A stretch of 64,000 nucleotides of DNA from a bacterium (GTDB lineage: Bacteria > Planctomycetota > UBA1135 > UBA2386): positions 124,001 to 188,000 of the forward strand of contig JAUILN010000013.1 of assembly GCA_030432695.1 (NCBI GenBank), in the 5' to 3' direction. Positions 1-11,300 of this stretch are shown piece by piece. Made by a program: the position numbers and the translations under genes. The notes beneath the pieces were generated by a model. That model ran no database searches and was not told the origin of the DNA. It saw only the letters and a program-made list of their open reading frames with translations. How positions within the stretch are numbered: position 1 is the first letter of the stretch; every line of letters starts with the position of its first letter.

Positions 1-2
1 TC

Positions 3-1838
<1,836 letters not shown>

Positions 1839-1871
1839 CGTGTCGGGCGGGGGGGCACTGTCAACCGCGGA

Positions 1872-2819
1872 TCAAGGCGCGAGGGTCGCGTCCCCGCCGC
1901 GCAGCAGGGCCAGGGCGTGCTGCGGGTCGACGTCGGGCGGCACCCGGATCAGGTCGTCGAGGCGGCGGAACCAGGTGGTCTGCCGGCGCACGAGTCGGTG
2001 GGTCGCACGTCGGATCCGGTTGACCAACTCCTCGCGGTCCTTGAACGGCCGCTGCAGGTGGCGGAGGCATTCCGCGTAGCCGATCGCTGCTGCGGCCGTC
2101 GAAGAGAACCCGCAGGCGTCCCGGATCGCCCGCGTCTCATCCACCAATCCGGCATCGACCATCGCGCGGGTGCGGTGCTTGATCCGTTCGCGCAGTGCGT
2201 CGCGTTCGGCATCGACCAGCAGGATCCGGCAAGGGATCCGCCAGCCCGGCCGCTCGAAGCTGTCGTGCTGTTCCGAGATCGGCCGCCCGGTGAGCTCCAG
2301 GACCTCCAGGGCGCGGACCTGCCGCTTCTGGTCGTTGGCGTGGATCTTTGCCGCTGCCGCGGGGTCACGCTGCTGCAGTTCGCGGTAGAGACTGCCCGGT
2401 TCCGCGGCCTCCCGGGCCGCCATCCGCGCCCGCAGCTCCGGATCGGCGGCCACGCCTTGGATCATCCCCTTGAACAACGCCATCAGGTAGAGCGGGGTCC
2501 CCCCGACGAACAGCAGGCGGCGACCGGCGGCGTGGGCCTCGCGGAGCAGGTCCTCGGCGAGCGAGCAGAATCGCCCGGTGTCGAAGGTCTCCGAGGGCTC
2601 GACGACGTCGATGCCGTGGTGGCGCACCCGGGACCTCTCCTGGACCGAGGGCTTGGCGGTCCCCAGGTCCATCCGCCGGTAGACCGCCATCGAGTCCATC
2701 GAGACGATCTCCAGGCCCTCCCGGACGGCGATCTCCAGGCCGAGCGCCGACTTGCCGGCGGCGGTCGGACCGGTGATCACCCACACCGGATCCTCGAAGC
2801 GGGGTAGCGGTGGAGTCAT
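1872..2819 (-). CDS. miaA: tRNA dimethylallyltransferase
   Basis: Transfers the dimethylallyl group from DMAPP to A37 of tRNAs reading UNN codons, the first step toward ms2i6A. The 315-residue protein has the P-loop GPTAAGKSA near residue 15, the DSMAVYRRMDLGTAKP segment that in the family holds the catalytic Asp, and the GGTPLYLMAL motif; length is normal. The reading frame remains open far upstream but that part is antisense to the phosphoesterase gene, so the start is set at the ATG at 2819, directly before the first conserved strand (VWVITGPTAAGKS). A TACAAT hexamer lies 28 bases upstream of this ATG. The AGCS symporter follows 33 bases downstream. Confidence 0.95.
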   Translation of the reverse strand: MTPPLPRFEDPVWVITGPTAAGKSALGLEIAVREGLEIVSMDSMAVYRRMDLGTAKPSVQERSRVRHHGIDVVEPSETFDTGRFCSLAEDLLREAHAAGRRLLFVGGTPLYLMALFKGMIQGVAADPELRARMAAREAAEPGSLYRELQQRDPAAAAKIHANDQKRQVRALEVLELTGRPISEQHDSFERPGWRIPCRILLVDAERDALRERIKHRTRAMVDAGLVDETRAIRDACGFSSTAAAAIGYAECLRHLQRPFKDREELVNRIRRATHRLVRRQTTWFRRLDDLIRVPPDVDPQHALALLRGGDATLAP

Positions 2820-2846
2820 GGTGTGGGCGGTCGGGGCACGGCTGGG

Positions 2847-2852
2847 ATTGTA
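2847..2852 (-). promoter_or_regulatory. Candidate -10 element of miaA
   Basis: TACAAT on the minus strand, 28 bases before the miaA ATG in the 93-base divergent gap. The same gcc/gcct-TACAAT-cc context occurs upstream of smc and of the secreted protein gene at 42068. No convincing -35 is visible. Confidence 0.35.
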
Positions 2853-2912
2853 GGCGAAGGTCGCTTTCCCGATGCCGCCGGTCCGGCTACCTTGCGCGGT
2901 TCCAACTAGCCG

Positions 2913-3668
2913 ATGATCGCCTTCATCTCCGACATCCACAGCAACACCGAAGCGCTCGAAGCAGTGCTCGCCGAGATCGAGCACCTCGGCGTCGAGCGGG
3001 TGCTCTGCCTTGGCGACGTGATCGGCTACGGGCCGGAGCCGCGCGCCACGCTGCAGCGGGTCATCGAGGTTGCCGAGTTCTCGCTCCGAGGCAACCACGA
3101 AGACGGCTGCATGAACTACGCCTCGGACTTCAATCCCAAGGCCCGTGCGGCGATCGACTGGACTCGCGACCAGCTCAATCTCCGCGACCAGCCGAGGGAG
3201 CAGAACTTCGCGTTCTGGAACTACCTGGCGTCGATGCCCGACGAGCACCGCGAGGGTGTGATGCTGCTGGTCCACGGCAGTCCGCGCGACCCGATCCGCG
3301 AGTACATCGTCCCGAAGGACGCCCAGGACCGAGCGAAGCTCGACGGCTGCTTCGCGAAGTTCGGTGAGGCACGGCTGTGCTTCGTCGGCCACAGCCACGT
3401 GCCGGGCGTGTATCCCGAGTCCGGCGGCTATCTGCCGATCCGCGAGCTGCCGGACGGCTACCTGCTCGCCGACGACCGGGCGATCGTCAACATCGGTTCG
3501 GTCGGCCAGCCGCGCGACGGCGATCCCCGGGCCTGCTTCGCCACCTTCGACGGGGAGCGGGTGCGCTTCCATCGGGTGGAGTACGACCACGCAGCGACCG
3601 CCGCGAAGATCCGTGCGATCGAGTCGCTTCCCGACTACCTCGCCGACCGCCTGGGGCAGGGTCGCTGA
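2913..3668 (+). CDS. Calcineurin-like metallophosphoesterase (YfcE/ApaH-related)
   Basis: Predicted cytoplasmic two-metal phosphoesterase of 251 residues. All family motifs are present in order: DIH at the N-terminus (ISDIHSN), GDVIGYG, GNHE, HGSP and GHSH. These positions bind the Fe/Mn pair. The closest group by layout is the small YfcE/MJ0936-like phosphodiesterases; the substrate (cyclic nucleotide, phospholipid or dinucleotide polyphosphate) cannot be told. It is divergent from miaA with a 93-base gap, and a TACCTT hexamer at 2888-2893 sits about 20 bases before the ATG. yidC follows 74 bases downstream. Confidence 0.85.
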   Translation: MIAFISDIHSNTEALEAVLAEIEHLGVERVLCLGDVIGYGPEPRATLQRVIEVAEFSLRGNHEDGCMNYASDFNPKARAAIDWTRDQLNLRDQPREQNFAFWNYLASMPDEHREGVMLLVHGSPRDPIREYIVPKDAQDRAKLDGCFAKFGEARLCFVGHSHVPGVYPESGGYLPIRELPDGYLLADDRAIVNIGSVGQPRDGDPRACFATFDGERVRFHRVEYDHAATAAKIRAIESLPDYLADRLGQGR

Positions 3669-3742
3669 CCCGCGTGTCCCGCGGGGCGTCGCGTCGTCCG
3701 CCCGGGCCTCGCCGGGTCGGCTGCCCCCTCCGACCGAACGTC

Positions 3743-5566
3743 ATGTCCAGGGTCCTCTCCCTCCTCATGGCCGCCCTGCTCGTCGCGGGCGGCTTCGTGT
3801 CTCCTCTCGCATCCCAGGCGGACTCGGCGGGTCCGGCGCCTACCGAACAGGTCGCCGCGACTCGCTTCGAGCACGTGTTCGGGGCAGCGGACGGCTCGGC
3901 ACCCGGCTTCCGGATCGAGTTCGACCGACGCGGCGCGACCGTGCGGCGCGTGGAGTTGCTCGACCACTTCGAGGGGGCCCCGGGGGAACCGGGCGACGAC
4001 GTGCCCTACAAGCTGGTCGAGATCGAGTTTCTGGACCCCTCCGATCCGGCGCGGGGCGCCTTCGCGTGGATGACGCTCGAGGCCGTGGACGCCGACGACC
4101 CGGACTTCGGGGCGTTGCGCGTGCCGCTTGCCGACCTGCTCTGGGAACTCGCCGAGCAGAGCGCGGAGCGGGTGGTATTCCGTGTGCCGGTCGGTGACGA
4201 CCTGGTGCTGGAGAAGGCGTTCACCTACGACCCCATCGACCCGGCTGCGCCCGACGCGGAGCCGCGTCGTGACCTCGGCTTCGAGCTGGCGCTGCGTCGG
4301 AGCGGCGGCAGCGCGGGGCCGGCGAAGACCTTCGTCCTCGACGGCCTGGCGCTGCAGACCCCGAAGACGGAAGCGCTCTACGGCCATCCGGCGATGGGCG
4401 TCGGTGGCACGCGTACCGGCGAGGGCGACGTCTCCATCAAGGCGCTGCGCGCCCCCAGCGGGCCCGTCGAACTCGAAGCCGGCTACCTCGCCGGACGCCA
4501 GCTCGGCGGCAGCTTCGACTTCGCGGGCACCACCAACCGCTTCTTCGGTGCGTTCCTGTTCGCGACCGACGCCGAGGCCCAGCGAGCCGTGCGGGACGTC
4601 ACGACGACGACCGTGCCCGAGCTGCCGCAGCAGGGCATGGACGCGTTCTCGGTGCCCCAGTCGCACTACGCGATCGAGGTTCCGGATCCGGCCGCGGGTT
4701 CGGAGGCGCGCGTCTCGCTGCGTCTCTACCTCGGCCCGAAGTCGTATCCGATCTTCGCTCATCACCAGGACTACGAGCGCTTCGACGCGGTTCTCGACGA
4801 GTCGCTCGATCCTGCCTGCTGCTCGATTCCGGGTACCCGCACGATCGCCTGGCTGTTGATGTGGGTCCTCTATGGACTGCACTCGGGCGTCGGCAACTGG
4901 GGCCTGGCGATCATGTGCCTCACGGTGCTGGTCCGCGGCTCGCTGTTCCCGTTGAACTTCCGGATGCAGAAGTCGATGCGGGCCTACGGCAAGAAGATGG
5001 CCGTGGTGAAGCCGAAGATGGAGGCGCTGCAGAAGCGGTATGCGAACGACCCGAAGAAGCTCCAGCAGGAGATGATGGCGTTCAACAAGGAGCACGGCCT
5101 GTTCCCGCCGCTGGGTGGTTGCCTGCCGATGTTCCTGACGATGCCGATCTACTTCGGTCTGTTCTCGTCGATCCGGGTCAGCTACGAGCTCCGCCACCAG
5201 CCCTTCGTCGCTTGGATCAACGACCTCAGTCGGCCCGACTCCCTGTTTGCCACCGGCCTCACCGAGATGACCGGCTGGAACTCGATCGGCACCTTCAATC
5301 TGCTGCCGATCTGCTACATGGCGCTGATGTTCTACATCGTCTCGCGCACGCCGTTGCCGACCGACCCGCAGCAACGTCAGATGCAGACGATGATGCGCTT
5401 CATGCCGATGCTGTTCGGCGTGATGCTCTACGGCTACGCCGCCGGCATGTTCGTCTACATGCTCACCTCGGGTCTCTGGACCCTGGTCGAACAGCGGATC
5501 GTCAAGAAGATCCTCGGCCCGATCGATCCCAACGCGGCCGCGATGGCCGGCGCGCCGGTGATGTGA
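3743..5566 (+). CDS. yidC: Membrane protein insertase YidC
   Basis: Inserts and folds inner-membrane proteins, alone or with SecYEG. The 607-residue protein starts with a signal-anchor (residues 1-25, ending in LASQA), has a large periplasmic P1 domain (about 30-350) as in Gram-negative YidC, and then the conserved five-helix core from about residue 366. The functional arginine of the hydrophilic groove is in LTVLVRGSLFP (about 397), followed by the basic coiled hairpin RMQKSMRAYGKKM. The ATG at 3743 was chosen because it begins the signal anchor; the upstream open frame overlaps the phosphoesterase gene. mnmE starts 7 bases after the stop, a neighbour relation common in bacteria, though rnpA and jag are not here. 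Confidence 0.95.
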   Translation: MSRVLSLLMAALLVAGGFVSPLASQADSAGPAPTEQVAATRFEHVFGAADGSAPGFRIEFDRRGATVRRVELLDHFEGAPGEPGDDVPYKLVEIEFLDPSDPARGAFAWMTLEAVDADDPDFGALRVPLADLLWELAEQSAERVVFRVPVGDDLVLEKAFTYDPIDPAAPDAEPRRDLGFELALRRSGGSAGPAKTFVLDGLALQTPKTEALYGHPAMGVGGTRTGEGDVSIKALRAPSGPVELEAGYLAGRQLGGSFDFAGTTNRFFGAFLFATDAEAQRAVRDVTTTTVPELPQQGMDAFSVPQSHYAIEVPDPAAGSEARVSLRLYLGPKSYPIFAHHQDYERFDAVLDESLDPACCSIPGTRTIAWLLMWVLYGLHSGVGNWGLAIMCLTVLVRGSLFPLNFRMQKSMRAYGKKMAVVKPKMEALQKRYANDPKKLQQEMMAFNKEHGLFPPLGGCLPMFLTMPIYFGLFSSIRVSYELRHQPFVAWINDLSRPDSLFATGLTEMTGWNSIGTFNLLPICYMALMFYIVSRTPLPTDPQQRQMQTMMRFMPMLFGVMLYGYAAGMFVYMLTSGLWTLVEQRIVKKILGPIDPNAAAMAGAPVM

Positions 5567-5572
5567 GCGGCC

Positions 5573-6877
5573 GTGCTCGGTGACACCATCTGGGCCGTAT
5601 CGTCGGCGCCTGGTGCGGCGGTCCGCGGGGTGTTGCGGATCTCGGGACCGGCGGTGCTCGAGGCGGTGGCTGGCTGTCTCGGGTCGATGCCGCGTCGGCG
5701 GCGGGCCGTGTTCGAAGCGCCGGTCACGGTCTTGAACGGGCGGACGGTTCCGGGGCTGGTCCTGGTCATGCCGGGGCCGCGGTCGTTCACGGGCGAGGAC
5801 GTGGTCGAACTCCATCTGCCCGGCGGTCCGCTGTTGCTGGAGACGGTCGGCGCGCAGCTCGCGCCGCACGCCCGGCCCGCGACCCCCGGAGAGTTCACCC
5901 GCCGCGCGTTCGAGAACGGTCGCCTCGACCTGGGCCAGGCCGAAGCCGTGCTGGCGTTGATCCACGCCGAGTCGGGCGAGCAGGCTCGGGCCGCATTGGG
6001 GGTGCTGCAGGGCGGGCTCGACGCCACCCTCGCGGCGGCGCGCGAACCACTGCTCGGCGCGCGGGCCCTGTTGGAGGCCGACCTGGACTTCCTGGAGGAC
6101 GAGACCGGGACGGTGGACCCCGCCGCGATCCGGGAGCTGTTGGTTGCGGGTCTGGAACGCCTGGCGCGGCTCGCGGCGGCGATGCCGCGGGCGCGTCCCG
6201 GCGGTGACCTGCTACTGCTCGGGAGGGCCAACGCCGGCAAGTCGTCGTTGTGCAACGCGCTGCGAGGGGCCGAGGTGATGCTGGTCGGCGATCGTCCGGG
6301 TACCACGCGCGATGTGGTCGCGGTCGAGGTGGCGCCGGGACTCCGGCTCCTCGACGCGCCCGGAGATCTGGACGACCCCGACGACGCGTGGGATCGGGCG
6401 GCGCTCGCGCACCGGGATCGCCACGCGCGGACCCTGCGCGGTGCGGTGTTGGTTCTCGACCCGACCTCGGAGGGGGCCTCCTGGCCCGACGCCGGGGCGT
6501 TGCCGGTGCTCGCGGCGGTGGCGACCCGCGCCGACCTCGCCCCCGGTGCTTTCCCACCGCCGCTGGGGCCCCGCAGCGTGGCTCCGGTCTTCCGGGTGGG
6601 CTGCCGGTCGGGAGTCGGCGTCGACTCGTTCCGGACCTGGCTCCTCGACCATGTCAGCGGCGGGCCGGCGGTCGGCGCCGGTCGGGCGGCCGGGTTCCTG
6701 GACCGCGCGTGTGCCGAGATCCGCACCGCGCTGGAAGGACTCGACGCAGGACTCGGCGGCGAACTGGTCGCGCTGGAGGTGGACCGCGCGCTCGGGATCC
6801 TCTCGGACTGGGCCGGCCCGCCGTCTGCCGAGGCGGTCCTCGACCGATTGTTCGGCTCGTTCTGTCTTGGCAAATGA
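5573..6877 (+). CDS. mnmE: tRNA uridine-5-carboxymethylaminomethyl(34) synthesis GTPase
   Basis: With MnmG, which is not in this window, it modifies wobble U34 of several tRNAs. The 434-residue protein has the N-terminal folate-binding domain (DTIWAVSSAPGAAVRGVLRISG), the helical domain, and an inserted GTPase domain: G1 GRANAGKS (about 218), G2 region RPGTTRD, G3 DAPGD. The C-terminal FCLGK matches the family C-[ILV]-G-K end carrying the functional cysteine. The G4 guanine-specificity motif, normally NKxD, appears as TRAD (in VATRADLAPG). Start is GTG, 7 bases after yidC, so the two genes are probably cotranscribed. Confidence 0.93.
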   Translation: MLGDTIWAVSSAPGAAVRGVLRISGPAVLEAVAGCLGSMPRRRRAVFEAPVTVLNGRTVPGLVLVMPGPRSFTGEDVVELHLPGGPLLLETVGAQLAPHARPATPGEFTRRAFENGRLDLGQAEAVLALIHAESGEQARAALGVLQGGLDATLAAAREPLLGARALLEADLDFLEDETGTVDPAAIRELLVAGLERLARLAAAMPRARPGGDLLLLGRANAGKSSLCNALRGAEVMLVGDRPGTTRDVVAVEVAPGLRLLDAPGDLDDPDDAWDRAALAHRDRHARTLRGAVLVLDPTSEGASWPDAGALPVLAAVATRADLAPGAFPPPLGPRSVAPVFRVGCRSGVGVDSFRTWLLDHVSGGPAVGAGRAAGFLDRACAEIRTALEGLDAGLGGELVALEVDRALGILSDWAGPPSAEAVLDRLFGSFCLGK

Positions 6878-6911
6878 CCGTGGAGTCCGCGGTTCCGGGC
6901 GCCGCCGGAGC

Positions 6912-6941
6912 TTGACACCACAAGGGGCTGTTGGGGACACT
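6912..6941 (+). promoter_or_regulatory. Candidate promoter for nrdR
   Basis: A perfect TTGACA (6912-6917) with GACACT 18 bases further (6936-6941), in the 148-base gap after mnmE and about 85 bases before the nrdR GTG. The -35 is convincing, the -10 is weak. Confidence 0.4.
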
Positions 6942-7025
6942 CTCGCCCTACCGCAACGGATGGTTGTGCTCCGGTCTGGTCAGAGTCCGGAGTGGCGACC
7001 TGGGCACCGGAATCCGAGCACGCGA

Positions 7026-7727
7026 GTGCGCTGTCCCTACTGCAAGTCCGACAACACCAGGGTGGTGGACTCCCGCGCCAGCGCGGACGGTTTCACGATC
7101 CGGCGGCGGCGTGCCTGCCGCGACTGCGAGCGGCGCTACACGACCTACGAACGGGTCGAGGGCACCACGCTGCGGGTGGTCAAGAAGTCGGGCGAGCGGG
7201 TCGAGTTCGACCGTGGCAAGCTCCTCGGCGGATTGATGCGAGCCACCGAGAAGCGACCGGTCACCACCGAGCAACTCGAGAACCTCGCCGACGAGGTCGA
7301 GCGGCAGTGCAACGAGGCCTTCGACAAGGAGGTCCCGAGCAAGGTGATCGGCGAGCTGATCATGGAAGGGCTCCGAGCCCTCGATCAGGTCGCCTACGTG
7401 CGCTTCGCGTCGGTCTACCGCGAGTTCAAGGACGTCAACCAGTTCATGCGTGAGCTGGAGGGCATCCTTGGTCGTGGCAGCTCCGGTGGGCCGTCGGCCG
7501 GTGGACAGCAGGCCGGTGGACAGCAGGCCGGTGGTCAGTCGGCTGGTTGGGCCGGGTCGAAGGGTCGGGCGGCCCATCGACCGTACGGATCGGACGTCGG
7601 TCAGGACGTCCCGATCCGGGAGGGGAACGCGCTGCCGTTCCCCGAGTTCGAGGACGGCTCGGAGGTCCGTGCCGTCCGGAGGGGGACCGATGAGGACACG
7701 ATCCGAATACCTGATCCAGAAGCGTGA
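7026..7727 (+). CDS. nrdR: Transcriptional repressor NrdR with extended C-terminal tail
   Basis: Represses ribonucleotide reductase genes by binding NrdR boxes when its ATP cone holds dATP. The zinc ribbon has C3, C6, C31 and C34 with the basic stretch IRRRRACRDC; the ATP cone covers about 48-139. The GTG at 7026 gives the canonical MRCPYC start. NrdR is normally about 150 residues; this one has 233 because of a low-complexity tail from residue 150 containing GGQQAGGQQAGGQSAG, encoded by a 15-base tandem repeat. The tail is likely disordered. The next gene, itself an ATP-cone-like protein, starts 38 bases before this stop. Confidence 0.93.
   Translation: MRCPYCKSDNTRVVDSRASADGFTIRRRRACRDCERRYTTYERVEGTTLRVVKKSGERVEFDRGKLLGGLMRATEKRPVTTEQLENLADEVERQCNEAFDKEVPSKVIGELIMEGLRALDQVAYVRFASVYREFKDVNQFMRELEGILGRGSSGGPSAGGQQAGGQQAGGQSAGWAGSKGRAAHRPYGSDVGQDVPIREGNALPFPEFEDGSEVRAVRRGTDEDTIRIPDPEA
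7497..7541 (+). repeat. 15-base tandem repeat inside nrdR
   Basis: Three consecutive copies of gccggtggacagcag, the third imperfect, in frame in the nrdR tail. Each unit encodes AGGQQ or a close variant. Slippage here would change tail length by five residues without breaking the frame. Confidence 0.85.
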
Positions 7728-8214
7728 TGGCCGGTTGCAGCACCTGCGGGCCACCCGGCTCGCCCGGTCGCTGCGGCTGGCGCTGCGCGGTCCCGCCGCG
7801 GAGTGCGGATCCGGCGGAGTCGTCGGTTCGGGCGCCGATTCGTCGGCAGACCAGCCTTCGGACGGGGACCTGCTGGCGTGCGAGCTGGCAACCGCGATCC
7901 TGAAGGCGATCGGCGCCGTGCAGGAGCGGGCGCGAGTGCGTGGTCAGGGGGGCTGCGCGGGCACCAGCGCGCCGAGCCATCGGATCACCACGAGGCAACT
8001 GGCCGAGGTGGCGGTCGGTGCGTTGCAGCAGTGCGGCCGCCCCGACGCGGCGGAGCGCTACCTCGCGCATCGGGCACTCGTGGCGACGCGGGCTCTCGAC
8101 CGTCGGATGCTCCGCTTCGAGCGGAGTTCGACTGCGCACGACGCCTTTCCGATCGAGCGGCCCGCGCACGACGGGCTGACGGCACCCGATGGAGTGCCTC
8201 GGGGGCGTCGCTGA
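7690..8214 (+). CDS. Stand-alone ATP-cone-like protein overlapping nrdR
   Basis: 174 residues; not a named family that I recognise with certainty. The N-terminus (YLIQKRDGRLQHLRATRLAR, about 6-25) matches the start of an ATP cone (V-x-K-R-D-G-R, then a K/R-L-x-x-S-L helix). The later part (ELATAILKAI, then ITTRQLAEVAVGALQQCG and AERYLAHRAL) matches its helices two to four. The loops between are enlarged and Gly/Ser-rich, and there is no zinc ribbon or reductase domain. It starts inside the last 38 bases of nrdR, so coupling is likely. Inference: a dATP/ATP-sensing partner or a decayed NrdR-type cone. Confidence 0.65.
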   Translation: MRTRSEYLIQKRDGRLQHLRATRLARSLRLALRGPAAECGSGGVVGSGADSSADQPSDGDLLACELATAILKAIGAVQERARVRGQGGCAGTSAPSHRITTRQLAEVAVGALQQCGRPDAAERYLAHRALVATRALDRRMLRFERSSTAHDAFPIERPAHDGLTAPDGVPRGRR

Positions 8215-8266
8215 CGCTCGCGCGCGTGCGACCCGAGTAGCGCGCCGCGCCGGGTCTCCCTGCCTC

Positions 8267-8272
8267 TACAAT
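8267..8272 (+). promoter_or_regulatory. Candidate -10 element of smc
   Basis: TACAAT in the context cctcTACAATcctcg, 85 bases before the smc ATG, in the 142-base gap after the ATP-cone gene. No clear -35. Confidence 0.3.
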
Positions 8273-8356
8273 CCTCGCCGACTTCGCTCCGATGAATCTC
8301 CCCGCGCCCCGCCTCCTGCTGCGTGCCGACACGTCCTCCTGCCGCGGAGGCTCGCG

Positions 8357-11300
8357 ATGCGTTTGAAGCGCCTCGAGGTGCGTGGGTTCAAGTCGTTCGC
8401 CGACCGCACCGAGTTCGACTTCAACGCCGATTTGACCGGGATCGTCGGGCCGAACGGCTGCGGCAAGTCGAACGTCGTCGATGCACTGAAGTGGGTGCTC
8501 GGTGACCGCAGCGCCAAGAGTCTGCGCGGTGCGGAGATGACCGACGTGATCTTCAAGGGTGCCGAGGGCCGCGAAGGCCTGCACCAGGCGGAGGTCACGA
8601 TCGTGCTGGAGAACGACCAGCTCGGTGAGGATCCGGTGGCGTTCACGCCGGAGCGCGAGCACCCGGTCGACGCCCCGGAGCGGGCGGACGGTGAATCGGT
8701 CGGCGGCGAGGCGCTCGATGGCGAGGGGGTGACCGATTCCGAGGTGCCGGATGTGCTGGTCGCGGGGGTGCAGGACGGCGACGAGACCGGTAGTGGGGAC
8801 GTTTCGGACGTGGTTCGTCGGACCCGCCACGCGCTGGTCGCGAACTGCACCGAGCTGCGCATCGGCCGGCGCCTCAACCGGGACAAGGAGTCGGCATACC
8901 TGATCAACGGCGAGGTCGTCCGCCTCAAGGACGTCCGCGACGTGCTGATGGACACCGGTCTCGGGGTCGGAGCCTACTCGGTGATGGAGCAGGGCCGCAT
9001 CGATGCAGTGCTCTCCGCCGATCCCGAGAGCCGTCGCGCGATCTTCGAGGAGGCCGCCGGCATCTCGAAGTTCAAGATCCAGAAGCGCGAGACCCTGCGC
9101 AAGCTCGAGCGGACCGAGCAGAACCTGGCGCGGGTCAAGGACCTGCTGGAGGAGCGCATCCGGCGGATCCGCGGCCTGAAGATCCAAGCCGGCAAGGCGC
9201 GTCGCTACCAGGAACTCGAGGCACGGCTGCGGGATCTCCGTGCGGCCGTCGCGCGCCTCGATGGCCGGGCCCTGCGCGACGAGGAGTCGGGTCTCCGCGA
9301 GGCGCTCGAAGTCCGGCAGGAGGCGTTGCTCGCCGCCGAGCGGGCGGTCGAGGAGGCGCGCGCCGACCTGGAGACGCTCGATGCGCGGATCACCGAGGCC
9401 GAGTCCGCGGTCGAGACCGCGCAGGAGCAGCTGCGCGAGGTCGCGACCCGTCGCGAGGGTGCGCTGCAGCGCTCGCGCTCGCTCCAGGATCGCGCCGACG
9501 AGCAGCGGGAGCAGGCCGAGGCGGCGGCCGCGCGGCGCCAGGGGTTGCAGAACCAGATCGACGAACGGCGAACCGAGCTGGCCGGCGCGCGGGAGCGGCT
9601 GACCGAACTCGAGGCGGCCCTCGTCGAGGCCGGACGCGAGGTCGAGACCCGCCGTGCCGATGTGGCCTCGTCGCAGGCCGAGGTGCAGCGCCTGCAGTCC
9701 GAGCGCGAGCGATTGCGCTCCCTACACCTGGAACTGCTGCACGAGCGGACCCGGCGCCGCAACCAGGCCCATGACCAGCATGCAACGCTGCGCGGTCTCA
9801 GGGCCTCGCTGGAGCGGCTCGGAACCCGGATCGAAGCTGCCGATGGCGAATTGCGGGAGCGTAGCCAGGCGGTCGGTCGGGCCGACCGCGCGCTTGCCGA
9901 CCTGGCGAGCCGCGACTCCTGGCTGGGAGGCCAGGAGGAGTCCGTGCTCCGCGAACTCGCCGACGCCGATGTCGCCGCCGCCGAGCTGACCACGCTCGAG
10001 AGCGGTCTGCGCGAGCGGGCCGCGTCGCTGCGCAGCCGCCTGGAGACCCTGGTCGGACTCGAGGCGGAACTCGAGGGCCTCGACTCGGGGCCCCGTGCGC
10101 TGCTCGAGCACCAGCCCGACGGACTGCGGGGCCGCCTGCTCGACATGCTGGCCGTCGACCTCGAGGACAGCCGTGCCCTCGAGGTCGCGCTCGGTCCCTA
10201 CGTCCAGGCGCTGGTGGTCGACACCCGGGCGCAGGCCGAGGCGATGCTCGGCTGGTTGGAGGAGCAGGGGCTCGGTCGTGCGCTGCTGCTGATCGCCGAG
10301 GAGTTCGGGGCGCGTCTCGAGCGCTCGTCGCCGTTCTCCCTTCCGGACGGTGCCAGCTACCTGTACCGCCGCGTGCGCTGCCGACGCGACGCGTGGCCGA
10401 TGGTGCATTGGCTGTTGCGTGGCGTGTGTCTGGTCGAGGATCCGGCGCATGCGCGCCCCGACCGCACCGACCTGTGCTTCGTCACCCGCGAGGGGGCGGT
10501 GGTCTGCGGTCCGCGGTTGGAAGGCGGTGGACAGGACCAGAGCGGTCTGGTGGTCCGGCGCGCCCAGATCCGCTCGCTGGAAGTGGAGGTCGCGACGGTC
10601 GAGACCGAGCTCACGTCGATGCAGGCCGACCGCGATGCAGCGGCCGCTCAGGTCGAACGTCTGCGCGCTGCGGCGCGTCGCCTGCAGGGGGCTCGCCAAT
10701 CCGTCCGTGACGCTGCGGCCCGGACCACCACCGACCGGGCCCGACTGGCTGACCGGGTCGACCACCTGGAGCGGGAGCTCGGCGAACTGCGGGCCGAGAG
10801 CGTCGACGTGCGGCGTCAGCGCTGGCGCGGGATCGTCCGGCTCGGCGACGAGTTCGTCGGCGAGCTGCTGGTCCGTCGCCGCGAGGCCGGACTCCAGTCG
10901 CGCGAGACCGACTTGGAGCAGGCCTTGACCGTGGCCCGCGAGGCGGCCGCCGAGGCCCAGCGCCACCAGCAGGCCCTGGAGGTCCGGCGCGCCGAGCAGC
11001 GGTCCGAGCGCGAGGCCCAGGTGCACCGCATCGACGCGCTCGACGCCGGACTTCGTGACCTCGGCGAGGCGCTCGACGACCTCGAGCAGCGCTGGCGCGA
11101 TGGCTTGGAGCAGGCCGAGAAGGCTGGTGCCGAGGCCCAGGCCGCGCGCGTCGACGCCGAGGCGCTGGCCGAAGAGGTCGAGCGGCTGGAGGCGGAGCGT
11201 GACGGCCGACAGGAAGAACTGGTGACGGCGCGCGATGCGCGGCAGGGTCATCAGACCCAGGTGCGCGAGCGTGGTGCGGAGCGCGAAGCGGCGCGCGACG

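Noticed and set aside
2820..3590. N-terminal extension of miaA
   Set aside because: The frame is open but antisense to the phosphoesterase gene, and MiaA homology begins right after the ATG at 2819.
7497..7541. Possible CRISPR-like or regulatory direct repeats
   Set aside because: The 15-base units are contiguous, without spacers, and encode an in-frame protein tail.
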